From: Peribacillus acanthi
GTDB taxonomy: Bacteria; Bacillota; Bacilli; Bacillales; DSM-1321
Reading direction: 5' to 3'
Assembly: GCF_003073175.1 (NCBI RefSeq)
Contig: NZ_QBBX01000015.1
Span: 24,001-88,000 of the forward strand
Length of the DNA stretch: 64,000 nucleotides
Part shown: positions 1 to 12,316 of the stretch, piece after piece
Position numbering within the stretch: position 1 is the first letter of the stretch
Layout: the number at the start of each line of letters is the position of its first letter
Notes under the pieces: generated by a model
The model's database searches: none
The model's input: the letters and a program-made list of their open reading frames with translations, nothing else
Told to the model about the DNA's origin: nothing
Made by a program: the position numbers and the translations under genes

Positions 1-1827
<1,827 letters not shown>

Positions 1828-1866
1828 TTAGTCCGATAAATTTTACAGAAGTAACTACTTTTTTTA

Positions 1867-3048
1867 TTATTTATCGTTCAAAGCCACTACACCTGGTAGA
1901 GCTTTACCTTCCATGAACTCAAGTGATGCTCCACCGCCAGTAGAGATATGAGACATTTTATCTGCTAAGTTGAACTTTTCAACAGCCGCTGCAGAGTCTC
2001 CACCACCAATAACGCTGTAGGCATCAGAATCCACTAATGCTTGAGCTACCGCTTTCGTACCACCAGCAAATTTATCGAATTCGAATACTCCCATAGGACC
2101 ATTCCAAATTACAAGCTTAGAATTTTTGATGATGTCTGCGTATAGTTCGCTCGTTTTTGGTCCGATATCTAATGCTTCCCAATCAGATGGAATCGCATCG
2201 ATATCAACGACTTTGGCTTCAGCATCAGGAGAAAATTCATTTGCAACTACCGCATCGATCGGCATGTGGAATTGAACTCCTTTTTCTTTTGCTTTATCGA
2301 TGAATGATTTTGCAAGTTCGATTTTATCTTCTTCTAGCAATGATTTTCCAATTTCATATCCTTGCGCTTTAATAAAAGTGTACGCTAATCCTCCACCGAT
2401 GATTAAGTGATCTACTTTTTCAAGTAAATTTTCAATGACACCAATCTTATCTTTAACCTTCGCTCCACCGATGATTGCCGTAAATGGACGATCTGGATTA
2501 GAAAGCGCCTTGCCCAAAACATCCAATTCCTTTTGCATTAAGAAACCGGAAACAGCAGGAATATGCTTAGCGATTCCTTCTGTTGAAGCATGTGCACGGT
2601 GTGCTGCACCAAACGCATCATTAACGAAAACATCTGCAAGGTTAGCAAATGACTTAGCAAGTTCTTCGTCATTTTTCTCTTCCCCAGGATAGAAACGAAC
2701 ATTTTCTAATAATAGAACATCGCCTTCTTGCATGGAATTAATTTTCCCCTCAACAGCTTCTCCGTATGCTTCATCTGCCTTTTCAACAGATTTACCTAGC
2801 AATTCACTTAACCGTCCCGCAACAGCAGTTAATCTCATATCTTCATTAACTTGTCCTTTTGGACGTCCTAAATGGCTCGCTAAAATAACTTTCGCACCTT
2901 GATCAATTAGATATTGAATTGTTGGAAGAGCAGCACGAATTCTTGTTTCATCGGACACCTGTCCGTTTTGCATAGGCACGTTAAAATCTACTCGGCAAAA
3001 TACGCGTTTTCCTTTAACCTCGATGTCTCTGATTGATTGTTTGTTCAT
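1867..3048 (-). CDS. pgk: Phosphoglycerate kinase
   Basis: Makes ATP from 1,3-bisphosphoglycerate in the cytoplasm. The 393 aa match the bacterial norm. Visible motifs include [10 protein letters not shown] at the substrate site, [32 protein letters not shown] and the nucleotide-binding [12 protein letters not shown] near the C-terminus. The ATG follows AAGGAGGTCATTAACAA. The gene sits between gapA and tpiA. A hairpin with a T-run in the gapA-pgk gap at 3153-3182 suggests that transcription entering pgk is attenuated, or that cggR-gapA and pgk onward form separate transcript species. Confidence 0.97.
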   Translation of the reverse strand: MNKQSIRDIEVKGKRVFCRVDFNVPMQNGQVSDETRIRAALPTIQYLIDQGAKVILASHLGRPKGQVNEDMRLTAVAGRLSELLGKSVEKADEAYGEAVEGKINSMQEGDVLLLENVRFYPGEEKNDEELAKSFANLADVFVNDAFGAAHRAHASTEGIAKHIPAVSGFLMQKELDVLGKALSNPDRPFTAIIGGAKVKDKIGVIENLLEKVDHLIIGGGLAYTFIKAQGYEIGKSLLEEDKIELAKSFIDKAKEKGVQFHMPIDAVVANEFSPDAEAKVVDIDAIPSDWEALDIGPKTSELYADIIKNSKLVIWNGPMGVFEFDKFAGGTKAVAQALVDSDAYSVIGGGDSAAAVEKFNLADKMSHISTGGGASLEFMEGKALPGVVALNDK

Positions 3049-3152
3049 TTGTTAATGACCTCCTTAATCTAGTAAAGGGCAATACATTTCATTAAAGGAT
3101 TGGAACTGTATGTAAGGACGCATTTTTTAAAAAGAGCATCCACCGTTCTCGT

Positions 3153-3182
3153 AAAAAAGGAAGGGGTAAATCTCCCCTTCCC
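3153..3182 (-). terminator. Hairpin with T-run between gapA and pgk
   Basis: On the minus strand GGAAGGGG pairs with CCCCTTCC across a 7-nt loop and is followed by TTTTTT. The position in the gapA-pgk gap fits an internal attenuator that lowers read-through into pgk. Confidence 0.7.
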
Positions 3183-3220
3183 CTTAATCCCTTTTCCATT
3201 ATAATGAAAACGGGTTTTGA

Positions 3221-4246
<1,026 letters not shown>

Positions 4247-4291
4247 TTATAAAGAAAAAATATATTTAGTTTAGATCTATATAAAAGGGAT

Positions 4292-5314
4292 CTATCCCTT
4301 TAATATCTCGATTGCCGCTGCCTCATCTGTTATGAGGACCGTATTTTCCGGGGCACTTTTCATGTAGGCCCGTATCGCCTTTGCTTTAGATGCTCCACCC
4401 GCAACTGCGAAAATTTGTTTCGATTGCTTTAAATCATCGAGCTGGATTCCTACAGTTTGAACTCTGTGAACAATATCCCCATTTTCATTAAAATAATACC
4501 CAAAAGCTTCTCCAACCGCTCCTTCAGCCTCTAATTTAACGAGGATGTCAGAAGAGGTATGACGCCTGTTTGCCATGGTAATGGCATCACCTATCCCATG
4601 CAGGACGATATCTGCTGTTTCAATTAAATTCATGACTTCCTTAATCGAAGGTTCATTCATAAAAGACTGATAGGCTTCATGACTTACTTGGTCCGGTATA
4701 TAAAGGAGCTTATATTGGGCATCCATTTTCTCAGCCATTTTAGCCGCGATGGTATTAGCTTGGTTTTGAACGTTCTCACCTAGACCTCCGCGGGCTGGTA
4801 CAAACAAAATGTCATGTGTACCAAGCTTTGGCGTTAACATATCAGCGATAGCAGCCATTGTAGAGCCGCCGGTAACAGCGATGATATTTTGCCCTGAAAT
4901 TTCATCTTTCATTCTTAAGGCACATGCTCTGCCAAGTTCATTTTTCACCCAAGGGGATTGATCAGAATCTCCAGTGATAACAATGGCTTCTTTCACCTTT
5001 AAATGTTGGGCCAATTTTCTCTCCACATTGTCTATACCCGATACTTCACGCATTACTCTCTCTAATTTTTCCAGTACATCTTCTCCCTCATTAGAAAGCC
5101 GCATACCAGAGGTCTGAAATTCAAGTAAATTTTGTTCCTTTAGAAACTCTACTTCACTTCTTAATACTCGTTCTGTCAAATTTAAGCTACTAGATAAACT
5201 TCGACGTCCTACCGGTTGCATAAAACGTATATAGCGTAGGATGTCATATCTTTTTTGCATGACAGAGAGTAAATCAGGTAATAATTTTTTTTGAACCTCA
5301 AGTAAAGATCTCAT
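4292..5314 (-). CDS. cggR: Central glycolytic genes repressor CggR
   Basis: SorC-family repressor of the glycolytic operon; fructose-1,6-bisphosphate is the known inducer in B. subtilis. The 340-aa protein has an N-terminal winged helix (residues about 15-90, including SSLNLTERVLRSEVEFLKEQ) and a C-terminal sugar-phosphate domain with VTGGSTMAAIADML and AVAGGASKAKAIRAYM. It is the first gene of the operon, 63 bp before gapA, behind a near-consensus CggR operator at 5342-5377, so autoregulation is expected. The ATG is preceded by AAGGAG. Confidence 0.95.
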   Translation of the reverse strand: MRSLLEVQKKLLPDLLSVMQKRYDILRYIRFMQPVGRRSLSSSLNLTERVLRSEVEFLKEQNLLEFQTSGMRLSNEGEDVLEKLERVMREVSGIDNVERKLAQHLKVKEAIVITGDSDQSPWVKNELGRACALRMKDEISGQNIIAVTGGSTMAAIADMLTPKLGTHDILFVPARGGLGENVQNQANTIAAKMAEKMDAQYKLLYIPDQVSHEAYQSFMNEPSIKEVMNLIETADIVLHGIGDAITMANRRHTSSDILVKLEAEGAVGEAFGYYFNENGDIVHRVQTVGIQLDDLKQSKQIFAVAGGASKAKAIRAYMKSAPENTVLITDEAAAIEILKG

Positions 5315-5341
5315 GGGTTATTTTCTCCTTACAGTTTAGCT

Positions 5342-5377
5342 GGACTTTTTTTGTCCCTATAAGACATATTATGTCCC
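5342..5377 (-). promoter_or_regulatory. CggR operator
   Basis: On the minus strand the site reads GGGAC, 6 nt, TGTC, then a TATA spacer, then GGGAC, 6-7 nt, GTCC. This is the two-half-site layout known for CggR (CGGGAC-N6-TGTCC-N4-CGGGAC-N6-TGTCC). It lies just upstream of cggR, where bound repressor would block elongation or initiation. Confidence 0.85.
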
Positions 5378-5392
5378 ACTAGGTGTAAAAAA

Positions 5393-5437
5393 AATTACCC
5401 TTGTTCCAAATACATTGTATCAAGGGTAATTTTGTTT
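5393..5437 (-). terminator. Terminator after the sigL-glutaredoxin unit
   Basis: ATTACCCTTG pairs with CAAGGGTAAT around a 17-nt loop. On the minus strand it is followed by TTTTTTTT, and it falls 23 nt past the stop of the glutaredoxin-like gene. Plus-strand flanks are also T-rich. Confidence 0.8.
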
Positions 5438-5459
5438 TACAAGAAAAAAGCTTTTAGAT

Positions 5460-5699
5460 TTACAAATTCACATATGCCTCTATTAAATCACCGTCAATTT
5501 GACCATATTGAATGATTTCCCCGTTCCATTCCACCACAGGAATCATTAAGCCAAATCTCTCAAGCAGCTCGTCATTAGAGTATATGTCAATTTCGACAAA
5601 AGGTGTGCCTGTTTTTTCTTTAACAGATTCTAATATGCTTTTCGCTTTTATACATAATGGACACTGTATTCTCGTATATAAAACAAGGACCTTTTCCAC
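5460..5699 (-). CDS. Glutaredoxin-family small thiol protein
   Basis: A 79-residue thioredoxin-fold protein of the glutaredoxin/DUF836 type. The only cysteine pair is in TRIQCPLCIKAKSIL near residue 13, giving a CPLC redox motif close to the N-terminus. A cis-proline segment (LMIPVVEWNGEII) and the C-terminal helix follow, as expected for this fold. It starts 10 bp downstream of sigL and ends before a strong terminator, so it is co-transcribed with sigL. Partner and substrate are unknown. Family is secure from the motif and length; cellular role is not. Confidence 0.8.
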   Translation of the reverse strand: MEKVLVLYTRIQCPLCIKAKSILESVKEKTGTPFVEIDIYSNDELLERFGLMIPVVEWNGEIIQYGQIDGDLIEAYVNL

Positions 5700-5709
5700 A
5701 TTCCATCAC

Positions 5710-7044
5710 CTATTCGTATCTCTTCCGCTTCGAGGAAGATTGGATTCCTAGCTGGTCACGATATTTTGCAACCGTCCTTCTTGAAAGAACAATTCCGTGC
5801 TCCTTCTTTAACGTATCAGAAATATCTTGGTCAGACATAGGCTTTTGCTTATTTTCATTCTTTATTAAAGTTTCGATTTCTCTTTTCGCATGCTCTGCAG
5901 ATACATCCTCGAAATCAGTTGATTGAAGATTACTAGAAAAGAATGATCGCATTTCTACCGTTCCAAATGGAGCCAAAATAAATTTATCCTTAACCGCACG
6001 ACTAATTGTAGATTCGTGAACCTCCAATTGGTCAGCTATATCTTTCATGGTCATGGGCTTTAAAAAAGAAAGACCTTTCAACATGGCTTCAGGTTGCTTC
6101 TCGGCCATAAATGTGACCACACGAAGAATGGTTTCTTTCCGTTGTTGAATTCCTTTGGCAATCCATTGAAACTCCTGCCACTTGTCTTGGAGAAATTGAT
6201 GGACGGTAGCATCCTGTTTCTTCTTCATTTCCGCATAGTATCCTTCATTTAAGGAGAAGGATGGGATGGATAAGTCAGAATGATAGATGGAAAACTGACC
6301 ATTTTTCCATTCCACAACTACATCCGGAACGATATACGATGATTTTTCATGAAAAAACGACGAACATGGTCTTGGATTCAAGGTTTGGATAAAATCGAAC
6401 ACTTGTTGGATTTCTTTTAGTGTAACGCCAAGATCCTTTGCTAGCTCTTTCCACTTTTTTTCTGCAAGCGGGAGAAAATGTTGTTCTAAAATAGTGATAG
6501 CAAGCTCACTACAAGAAGGCACTCTTATAGCCTGAAGTAATAAACATTCCTGAAGATTGTACGCTCCCACTCCTACAGGATCCATTGCTTGTAGCACCAC
6601 AAGATTTCTTTCTATAAGCTCTATAGGCACAGATAGGAGTTGTGAAAGTTCTTGCTTGGATAGCCTTAAATAGCCGTTATCATCTAATTGTTGAATGAGC
6701 TTTCGCAAAATATGCACATCCTCCTTGGATAACGAAGGAGGAATTTGTGAAAGCAAGTGGAGATCAAGCGACTGTTGTTGTTCTCCAATCTGCTCAATCC
6801 AATATTTCGCATCTTGCTCGGTACTTTGTTTCTTTTTTCTCGTGTAAGAAGGTGCAAAATCTAAATCTTTATCTTGCTTCGGGCTACTATCAACCGAAAT
6901 TAAAGGATTTTCCAACGATTTAGCTTCAAGAAAAGACGCTAGTTCCTGCGAAGAATATTGAAGGAGGGCAATGGCCTGTGAAAGCTCTTGAGTCATGGAT
7001 AGCTTTAAAGATTGTTGCTGGAACAAACCTTGATTGAAATGCAT
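5710..7044 (-). CDS. rpoN: RNA polymerase sigma-54 factor
   Basis: Sigma-54 (SigL in Bacillus), which directs RNA polymerase to -24/-12 promoters and needs AAA+ enhancer-binding activators. The 444-aa protein has the N-terminal Gln/Leu-rich activator-interacting region (LKLSMTQELSQAIALLQYSS), a core-binding middle part (MDPVGVGAYNLQECLLLQ), a helix-turn-helix (MTMKDIADQLEVHESTISRA), and the RpoN box near the C-terminus as SRRTVAKYRDQLGI, where most homologues have ARRTVAKYRE. The ATG at 7044 follows GGAGGGATGATTC. No sigma-54 activator lies in this window, so its regulon is elsewhere. Confidence 0.96.
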   Translation of the reverse strand: MHFNQGLFQQQSLKLSMTQELSQAIALLQYSSQELASFLEAKSLENPLISVDSSPKQDKDLDFAPSYTRKKKQSTEQDAKYWIEQIGEQQQSLDLHLLSQIPPSLSKEDVHILRKLIQQLDDNGYLRLSKQELSQLLSVPIELIERNLVVLQAMDPVGVGAYNLQECLLLQAIRVPSCSELAITILEQHFLPLAEKKWKELAKDLGVTLKEIQQVFDFIQTLNPRPCSSFFHEKSSYIVPDVVVEWKNGQFSIYHSDLSIPSFSLNEGYYAEMKKKQDATVHQFLQDKWQEFQWIAKGIQQRKETILRVVTFMAEKQPEAMLKGLSFLKPMTMKDIADQLEVHESTISRAVKDKFILAPFGTVEMRSFFSSNLQSTDFEDVSAEHAKREIETLIKNENKQKPMSDQDISDTLKKEHGIVLSRRTVAKYRDQLGIQSSSKRKRYE

Positions 7045-7101
7045 GAATCATCCCTCCTAAACCAGACTGTAAACGCTTTCTATATAGCTTAAATGAATAA
7101 A

Positions 7102-7134
7102 TAAAACCTTCCGCTTATCAATATAAGCGAAAGG
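7102..7134 (-). terminator. Terminator of the tRNA-Arg transcript
   Basis: On the minus strand CCTTTCGCTTAT pairs with ATAAGCGGAAGG around a 4-nt loop and is followed by TTTTATTTATT. It starts 10 nt past the tRNA 3' end, separating the tRNA from sigL. Confidence 0.8.
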
Positions 7135-7143
7135 CTCTATGGA

Positions 7144-7215
7144 CGCCCTCGGAGGGAATCGAACCCCCATTTCAAGAACCGGAATCTTACGTGCTATCCG
7201 TTGCACCACGAGGGC
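7144..7215 (-). tRNA. tRNA-Arg, anticodon CCG
   Basis: A complete cloverleaf can be folded by eye on the minus strand. The acceptor stem is GCCCTCG/CGAGGGC, the D arm GTGC...GCAC, the anticodon stem TAAGA/TCTTG with loop TTCCGGT (anticodon CCG, reading CGG), and the T arm GGGGG TTCGATT CCCTC. The discriminator base is G and CCA is not encoded. A single tRNA-Arg at this place matches the B. subtilis order sigL - tRNA - clpP. Confidence 0.95.
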
Positions 7216-7293
7216 ATGTAATGGACCGACCTTTTCTGATGGTCCGGTGTTAATTATATTTCAGAATGACCATGAATGCAATACGTTGTGAAG

Positions 7294-7318
7294 GTTTAAA
7301 TCCTTCCATCTTGGGTAA
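7294..7318 (+). promoter_or_regulatory. Sigma-B-type promoter upstream of clpP
   Basis: GTTTAA at 7294-7299 and GGGTAA at 7313-7318 are separated by 13 bp, an excellent match to the general-stress sigma-B consensus GTTTAA-N12-15-GGGWAW. B. subtilis clpP also has a sigma-B promoter. The -10 element sits in the loop of an inverted repeat (7298-7334). Confidence 0.75.
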
Positions 7319-7384
7319 GATGGTTAAAGGATTTTATCAATTTAAAAGTTGTCGAACGAAAATTTCAAATGCGAGTTCCTTTCG

Positions 7385-7425
7385 TTTGACCTAAATTGAC
7401 CAAAGGTGTATCATTACAGTACATA
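7385..7425 (+). promoter_or_regulatory. CtsR box and vegetative clpP promoter
   Basis: Read on the minus strand, 7385-7401 is GGTCAAT-TTA-GGTCAAA, a one-mismatch copy of the CtsR heptad repeat RGTCAAA-NAN-RGTCAAA. It overlaps a likely sigma-A -35 TTGACC (7396-7401) with -10 TACATA (7420-7425, 18-bp spacer). CtsR should therefore repress this promoter until heat or protein stress. Confidence 0.8.
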
Positions 7426-7484
7426 AGTTATTCCTAAGACAGGAATGCAAATACCTATTCTCTATTCTTAAGGAGGAAATTAGC

Positions 7485-8093
7485 ATGAACTTGATTCCTA
7501 CAGTTATTGAACAAACAAATCGTGGAGAACGTGCTTACGACATTTATTCCCGTCTTTTAAAAGATCGTATTATCATGCTTGGTAGTGGTATCGACGATAA
7601 CGTGGCAAACTCTATCGTTGCACAGCTATTATTCTTAGAAGCAGAAAACCCAGAAAAAGATATCACTCTATACATTAATAGCCCTGGTGGAAGCATCACT
7701 TCCGGTATGGCGATTTATGATACTATGCAATACATCAAGCCGAAAGTATCTACGGTTTGTATCGGAATGGCTGCATCAATGGGTGCTTTCCTTTTGGCAG
7801 CTGGTGAAAAAGGCAAACGTTTTGCACTTCCTAATAGCGAAGTTATGATTCACCAACCACTTGGTGGTGCTCAAGGTCAAGCAACAGAAATCGAAATCGC
7901 TGCTCGTCGTATCCTGTTCTTACGTGACAAACTGAATAAAATCCTGGCTGAGCGCACTGGTCAACCGCTTGATATCATTGAGCGTGACACAGAGCGTGAC
8001 AACTTCATGACAGCTGAAAAAGCGTTAGAATACGGTTTGATCGACCAAGTCATTAGCCGTAATCCTTTAGAAGATAATAAAGAAAACAAATAA
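7485..8093 (+). CDS. clpP: ATP-dependent Clp protease proteolytic subunit
   Basis: Forms the tetradecameric serine-protease chamber that works with ClpC, ClpX or ClpE ATPases in protein quality control and regulated proteolysis. The catalytic triad is visible: Ser in GMAASMGAF, His in [13 protein letters not shown], and Asp in the following helix ([11 protein letters not shown]). [18 protein letters not shown] is the family signature. The 202-aa length is typical. The ATG follows AAGGAGGAAATTAGC. It is monocistronic, with CtsR and sigma-B control upstream and a terminator at 8099-8136. Confidence 0.97.
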   Translation: MNLIPTVIEQTNRGERAYDIYSRLLKDRIIMLGSGIDDNVANSIVAQLLFLEAENPEKDITLYINSPGGSITSGMAIYDTMQYIKPKVSTVCIGMAASMGAFLLAAGEKGKRFALPNSEVMIHQPLGGAQGQATEIEIAARRILFLRDKLNKILAERTGQPLDIIERDTERDNFMTAEKALEYGLIDQVISRNPLEDNKENK

Positions 8094-8098
8094 GATAT

Positions 8099-8136
8099 GA
8101 AAAAATCCCACCTTTTATACAAGGCGGGATTTTTTA
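8099..8136. terminator. Bidirectional terminator between clpP and crh
   Basis: AAAAATCCC-a-CCTT pairs with AAGG-c-GGGATTTTTT across TTATAC. A-run and T-run on opposite flanks let it serve both the clpP and the convergent crh transcripts. Confidence 0.85.
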
Positions 8137-8138
8137 TG

Positions 8139-8396
8139 TTAAATCTCTTGTTCGATAAAAGTAGATAACGCTTCTACAGCATCTTGCTCATCTTTACCTT
8201 CAGCACTTAACGTGATGACGGCACCGTTACTTACAGCTAGACTCATAAGACCCATGATACTTTTGGCATTCACTTTTTTGCCGTCCTTCTCAAGGAATAC
8301 ATCGGATGAAAAACGATTCGCTTCCTGAACAAACAAAGCAGCAGGTCTAGCCTGTAATCCCGTTTTCAAACGTACTTGGACTTGTTTTTGTTCCAT
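8139..8396 (-). CDS. crh: HPr-like catabolite repression protein Crh
   Basis: HPr paralogue that works only in regulation: HprK phosphorylates it on Ser46, and Crh-Ser-P is a corepressor with CcpA. In this 85-aa protein the HPr active-site His15 is replaced by Gln (KTGLQARPAALF), so it cannot relay PTS phosphate. The Ser46 segment NAKSIMGLMSLA is intact. These two features separate Crh from HPr. It is the last gene of the rapZ-yvcK-whiA-crh cluster, and its kinase gene hprK lies at 28 kb in the same window. Confidence 0.95.
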   Translation of the reverse strand: MEQKQVQVRLKTGLQARPAALFVQEANRFSSDVFLEKDGKKVNAKSIMGLMSLAVSNGAVITLSAEGKDEQDAVEALSTFIEQEI

Positions 8397-8429
8397 ATTT
8401 GATTCCCCCTCTTTTATATTTATCTAAAT

Positions 8430-9377
8430 CTATGCTTTAATAGGTTCGCCTGCACGAATTCTTTCTGCTATTTCATCGATTTTTCTCAGACGATGATTGA
8501 TACCTGATTTACTTACGGTACCACCGCTAACCATTTCGCCTAGCTCTTTTAATGTCACATCTTGATATTGCACGCGTAACTCTGCAATTTCTCTCAATTT
8601 ATCTGGCAGTATACCTAACCCTACTGTTTTATCAATATATCGGATGTTTTCTACTTGACGTAAGGAGGCTCCAATCGTTTTATTTAAGTTAGCAGTTTCA
8701 CAGTTAACTAAACGATTAACCGAGTTTCGCATATCACGGACAATTCGGACATCCTCAAAACGCATGAGAGAATTATGAGCGCCAACAATACGTAGAAATT
8801 CAGCAATTTTTTCTGCCTCTTTTAAATACGTAATGAAGCCCTTTTTTCGTTCAAGCGTCTTTGATTTTAAATCAAACGTGTTCATCAACTCACACAGTGC
8901 ATCATTATGCTCCTTATATAAAGAGAAAATCTCAAAATGGTAAGAAGAAGTTTCAGGGTTATTTATAGATCCACCAGCAAGAAAAGCCCCACGAAGGTAT
9001 GAACGCTTACAGCACTTTTTATGGATGATTTCTTCTGATATATCATGAATGATCGTAAACCCTTCTCCTAAAATCTTAAGATCCATCAAAAGCTCCTGTG
9101 CCTTTTCAGCCAAACGGACAATATATATATTGTTCTTCTTGAGCTTCATTTTTTTTCGAACCAATAACTCGACAGAAACTTCATAGTTCCTTTTAAGCAA
9201 AGTATAAATCCTTCTAGCGATTGCCGCATTTTCTGTCTGAACATCGATGATTAGCTTTCTATTAGAAAAAGAGAGAGAGCCGTTCATTCGTATCATAGAC
9301 GCCAGTTCAGCTTTCGTACAACAATCCTTTACTTCTAGCGTTGTTAATTCTTTCTTCATTTCTGATGCAAAAGACAT
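8430..9377 (-). CDS. whiA: DNA-binding protein WhiA
   Basis: A 315-aa protein with an N-terminal LAGLIDADG homing-endonuclease-like fold ([17 protein letters not shown] near residue 125) and a C-terminal helix-turn-helix ([24 protein letters not shown]). In Bacillus it affects cell division and chromosome segregation, and in actinomycetes it controls sporulation. The ATG follows GTGAGGTGAGAGT. It is immediately downstream of yvcK and upstream of crh, the conserved Firmicute order. The LAGLIDADG domain is not expected to be a nuclease. Confidence 0.95.
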   Translation of the reverse strand: MSFASEMKKELTTLEVKDCCTKAELASMIRMNGSLSFSNRKLIIDVQTENAAIARRIYTLLKRNYEVSVELLVRKKMKLKKNNIYIVRLAEKAQELLMDLKILGEGFTIIHDISEEIIHKKCCKRSYLRGAFLAGGSINNPETSSYHFEIFSLYKEHNDALCELMNTFDLKSKTLERKKGFITYLKEAEKIAEFLRIVGAHNSLMRFEDVRIVRDMRNSVNRLVNCETANLNKTIGASLRQVENIRYIDKTVGLGILPDKLREIAELRVQYQDVTLKELGEMVSGGTVSKSGINHRLRKIDEIAERIRAGEPIKA

Positions 9378-9418
9378 ACTCTCACCTCACTTCACAAAAC
9401 GAACCTTCACCTACACAC

Positions 9419-10411
9419 TTATTGTTTACGATAGATTTTCGTTTCGGTTTCATTAATTAATAATTCATATAATATGGAAGCTACTTTTTTTGTATCATGG
9501 CGGATGTAAGCTCCTTCATGGGAGACGATTTCATCCTGTAAAACATTCAGACCCATTTCCTTTAACCGATCGATGTCAAAATGCACAGGCTTAGCGAATT
9601 CTTCCTTATATCTTAGTTGAATATGAGAAGGGATGTCTTCACTATTGACTAGTATCGTGTTCATGAATGAGCAATCCATATGATCATAAATAGCCTTCAC
9701 ATGGTCACTTGCAGAGTAATCAAGTGTTTCCCCTGCCTGTGTCATGATATTACAAATATAGACCTTTTTAGCTCTTGCTTTGCATACTTCTTCACCAACA
9801 CCTGGAACTAGGAGATTGGGAAGTATGCTTGTATATAAGCTTCCTGGTCCAATTACAATCAAGTCAGCTTCCCTTATAGCATGGATGGTTTCTGACAACG
9901 GTTTGATATTTTCAGGAGTCAAAAATACACGTTTAATTTTTTTCCCAGAATACGGAATTTTGGATTCACCTGAAATAAAAGAACCGTCTTCAAGTTCTGC
10001 GTGCAGGACAACACTTTGATTAGCTGCGGGTAAAACCTTTCCTCTTACATTCAAAACCTTGCTCATTTCTTGGATCGCATGCACAAAGTCCCCAGTAATG
10101 GAGGTCATAGCAGCCAATATCAAATTCCCTAAAGAATGACCAGACAGTTCATTGGTTTTGGCAAATCGATGTTGGAACATTTGCTCAATAAGTGGTTCTA
10201 CATCTGACAATGCTGCCAATACATTCCGAACATCCCCCGGAGGAGGAATGTCCATTTCATTCCTCAATCTACCAGAGCTTCCTCCATCGTCTGCCACGGT
10301 TACTATGGCAGTAATATCGACCGGAAAAAGCTTTAGTCCGCGCAATAGGACTGGTAATCCCGTACCACCGCCAATGATGACGATTTTGGGTAGGGACGTC
10401 TTTTTACCCAT
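9419..10411 (-). CDS. yvcK: Gluconeogenesis factor YvcK (UPF0052/CofD-like)
   Basis: A CofD-like protein with a phosphate-binding N-terminus ([16 protein letters not shown]). YvcK binds UDP-GlcNAc and is needed for growth and cell-wall synthesis on gluconeogenic carbon sources in B. subtilis. [21 protein letters not shown] and [16 protein letters not shown] are family segments. From ATG 10411 it is 330 aa; the longer reading from 10441 adds a basic [10 protein letters not shown] extension inside rapZ and is less likely. The 10411 ATG follows GAGGAAGG and overlaps the rapZ stop by 8 nt, so the two are translationally coupled. Confidence 0.93.
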   Translation of the reverse strand: MGKKTSLPKIVIIGGGTGLPVLLRGLKLFPVDITAIVTVADDGGSSGRLRNEMDIPPPGDVRNVLAALSDVEPLIEQMFQHRFAKTNELSGHSLGNLILAAMTSITGDFVHAIQEMSKVLNVRGKVLPAANQSVVLHAELEDGSFISGESKIPYSGKKIKRVFLTPENIKPLSETIHAIREADLIVIGPGSLYTSILPNLLVPGVGEEVCKARAKKVYICNIMTQAGETLDYSASDHVKAIYDHMDCSFMNTILVNSEDIPSHIQLRYKEEFAKPVHFDIDRLKEMGLNVLQDEIVSHEGAYIRHDTKKVASILYELLINETETKIYRKQ

Positions 10412-11300
10412 TTTGCGTTTCCTTCCTCTTCTCGATATCACGGTGTGTCACCTTTGTATCGTAGTCTCCACTAAAGTGATTCGAAATATATTCAGCCAAT
10501 GCAACCGAACGGTGTTGACCACCGGTACATCCTATTGCAATAACTAGTTGAGCCTTCCCTTCACGCTTATAATGAGGAAGCATAAAGCTTAATAGCTCTG
10601 TAACCTTTTCGAGAAATTTATTCGTTTCATTCCATTTTAGAACATATTTTGATACTTCTTCATCAAGACCTGTCTTCGGCCTCATATGCTCAATATAATG
10701 TGGATTCGGTAAGAACCTCACATCAAAAACTAGGTCAGCATCGATTGGCAAACCATGCTTAAATCCGAACGAAACTACATTGACGGTGAATACTGGTTGT
10801 TTATTGGATGAGAATTCTGTAAGAATTTTTTCACGAAGTTCTCTAGGTTTCATGTCCGCAGTGTTGTAGATTAATTGGGCACGTCCCTTTAAGTCCTCAA
10901 GTAATTTCCTTTCCAATTGGATGCCTTCTAGTGGCAAGCCTGATGGAGCGAGTGGATGAGTACGGCGTGTTTCCTTATATCTACGAACAAGCGCTGAGTC
11001 ATCAGCATCTAAGAAAAAGATCTGTGGAGTCATCCATGAGGTTTCTGCTAGATCATCCAATGCCTTGAATAATGAATCAAAGAACTCTCTTCCTCTTAAA
11101 TCCATAACCAGTGCTACTTTGTTCATTTTATTACCAGATTCCTTCATTAACTCTAGGAATTTAGGCAACAAGGTAGGTGGTAAGTTGTCCACGCAAAAAT
11201 ATCCTAAGTCCTCAAAACTTTGGACTGCGACAGTCTTACCTGCTCCAGACATCCCCGTGATTATAACCAATTTTGTATCATTAACAGATCCCGTACTCAA
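10404..11300 (-). CDS. rapZ: RNase adapter/nucleotide-binding protein RapZ (YvcJ)
   Basis: P-loop protein of the RapZ/YvcJ family: YvcJ hydrolyses nucleotides and influences competence in B. subtilis, while E. coli RapZ steers RNase E to a GlcN-6-P synthase sRNA. The Walker A motif GMSGAGKT is near the N-terminus and the C-terminal domain carries [19 protein letters not shown] at 11300 is the likely start ([14 protein letters not shown]), with GGGGG eight nucleotides upstream; an in-frame TTG at 11315 has no ribosome site. This gives 298 aa. It lies between the Nudix gene and yvcK. Confidence 0.92.
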   Translation of the reverse strand: MSTGSVNDTKLVIITGMSGAGKTVAVQSFEDLGYFCVDNLPPTLLPKFLELMKESGNKMNKVALVMDLRGREFFDSLFKALDDLAETSWMTPQIFFLDADDSALVRRYKETRRTHPLAPSGLPLEGIQLERKLLEDLKGRAQLIYNTADMKPRELREKILTEFSSNKQPVFTVNVVSFGFKHGLPIDADLVFDVRFLPNPHYIEHMRPKTGLDEEVSKYVLKWNETNKFLEKVTELLSFMLPHYKREGKAQLVIAIGCTGGQHRSVALAEYISNHFSGDYDTKVTHRDIEKRKETQNG

Positions 11301-11333
11301 TTCGCAATCCCCCAATCTTTGAATAATTTTATC

Positions 11334-11801
11334 TCAATTTGGATCTAATCTATATGACAGTAATTTAAAATCTGTTGTATAAGTAAACGTACCATAAATA
11401 ATGCCGTTTCCATGAACCATATATTCTAGTATATGATGGTCCCCTTCAGCCATTGGTAAATTTTTTATTTCGGAAACTGATTTCCACTCGAGTTCGCCTT
11501 CTTCACTCTCTTCCAAGTTCAAACCGTCCGAATCATCTGCAAAAAAAGTGAACATCATCCATTCGGATAGCACTTGGTCTCCATCTTTCATAATAAAGGT
11601 AAAAATCCCTTTAATCTGTGGGTTCTTCAAGTAAATGCCCGTTTCTTCACGGAATTCACGAATACAAGCATCTTTGACTGATTCACCGGGCTCCATCTTA
11701 CCACCTGGGGCTACCCACCAACCACGGCGAGGCTTCTTCAAAAGCAAAACCTCTTCGTCTTTCATTAGAACGCAATTCGTGACACGTTGCACAAATTTCA
11801 C
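11334..11801 (-). CDS. Nudix hydrolase (YvcI-like)
   Basis: Nudix pyrophosphohydrolase of 155 aa. The Nudix box GX5EX7REUXEEXGU is complete in GGKMEPGESVKDACIREF followed by REETGIYL, residues about 32-57. It is probably a MutT-type nucleotide-pool cleaner, although the substrate cannot be read from sequence. GTG 11801 gives the length seen in B. subtilis YvcI; a second in-frame GTG three codons in (11792) has the better spaced site GAGGTG, so the start is uncertain by 9 nt. First gene of the cluster that runs to crh. Confidence 0.88.
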   Translation of the reverse strand: MKFVQRVTNCVLMKDEEVLLLKKPRRGWWVAPGGKMEPGESVKDACIREFREETGIYLKNPQIKGIFTFIMKDGDQVLSEWMMFTFFADDSDGLNLEESEEGELEWKSVSEIKNLPMAEGDHHILEYMVHGNGIIYGTFTYTTDFKLLSYRLDPN

Positions 11802-11839
11802 CTCTATCGGCCCATTTTTTTAGAAAACTTGGCAATCAC

Positions 11840-11940
11840 CAAGAATTAGCGCCGGCGAATGCCTAGTTGCACTTTTACTTTTTCCTAAAATCAGCAACCA
11901 CGTCAACTTACTTCTTTGCTGCCAATTATTCATTCCTAAA
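11840..11940. repeat. Degenerate dispersed repeat, long form
   Basis: The stretch has AGCGCCGGCGAATGCCTAGT and, 50 bp on, TACTTCTTTGCTGCC. Similar blocks occur in the same order in the hisA-hisH gap (AGCGACGTATGCCTGGT and TTTACTGCATTGCTGCC, 17985-18047). The pairing suggests two decayed copies of one intergenic element. Confidence 0.45.
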
Positions 11941-12316
11941 GTGCATCTAAGTTTCAGGCAGTGCTATTATCTATAGCTTTATTTAAAAGTTTTTAGAGTT
12001 CATTTCTCCCTATGTATTTCCAAAAAGGGAAAACGCATTCATTTCATTATACTATGTTTAAAAAACTCCCACAACGAACTAACGCTTGTATTTTTTGGAC
12101 CACACTACCAAATTAATGCTTTAAACCACTAAGGGGAAGATTTACAGTGATGTCAAGTTTTAAAGCAAGACTACAGAAAGAAGACAGCGGAAAGCTTGCC
12201 CTTTACGTAGAATTGACAAATACCTAAATAATACTTTGATAAAAATTAATAATTTCTTAAGGCTGTTTTCTTAAGATTGCTCCTATTATAGTGTAATTAA
12301 ACTATTACTCACTGAG
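11941..12316. other. Gene-free stretch upstream of the 125-bp repeat
   Basis: AT-rich DNA. I see no ORF with a credible ribosome site. A 25-codon ATG frame near 12150 (MSSFKARLQKEDSG...) lacks a placed Shine-Dalgarno and is not called. Confidence 0.5.

Noticed and set aside
8430-9377. WhiA as a mobile homing endonuclease
   Set aside because: The LAGLIDADG-like fold is a fixed part of WhiA; gene context is the conserved Firmicute cluster and there is no intron or intein.
12150-12228. 25-codon ORF MSSFKARLQKEDSG...
   Set aside because: Ribosome site absent at usable spacing; too short to support.
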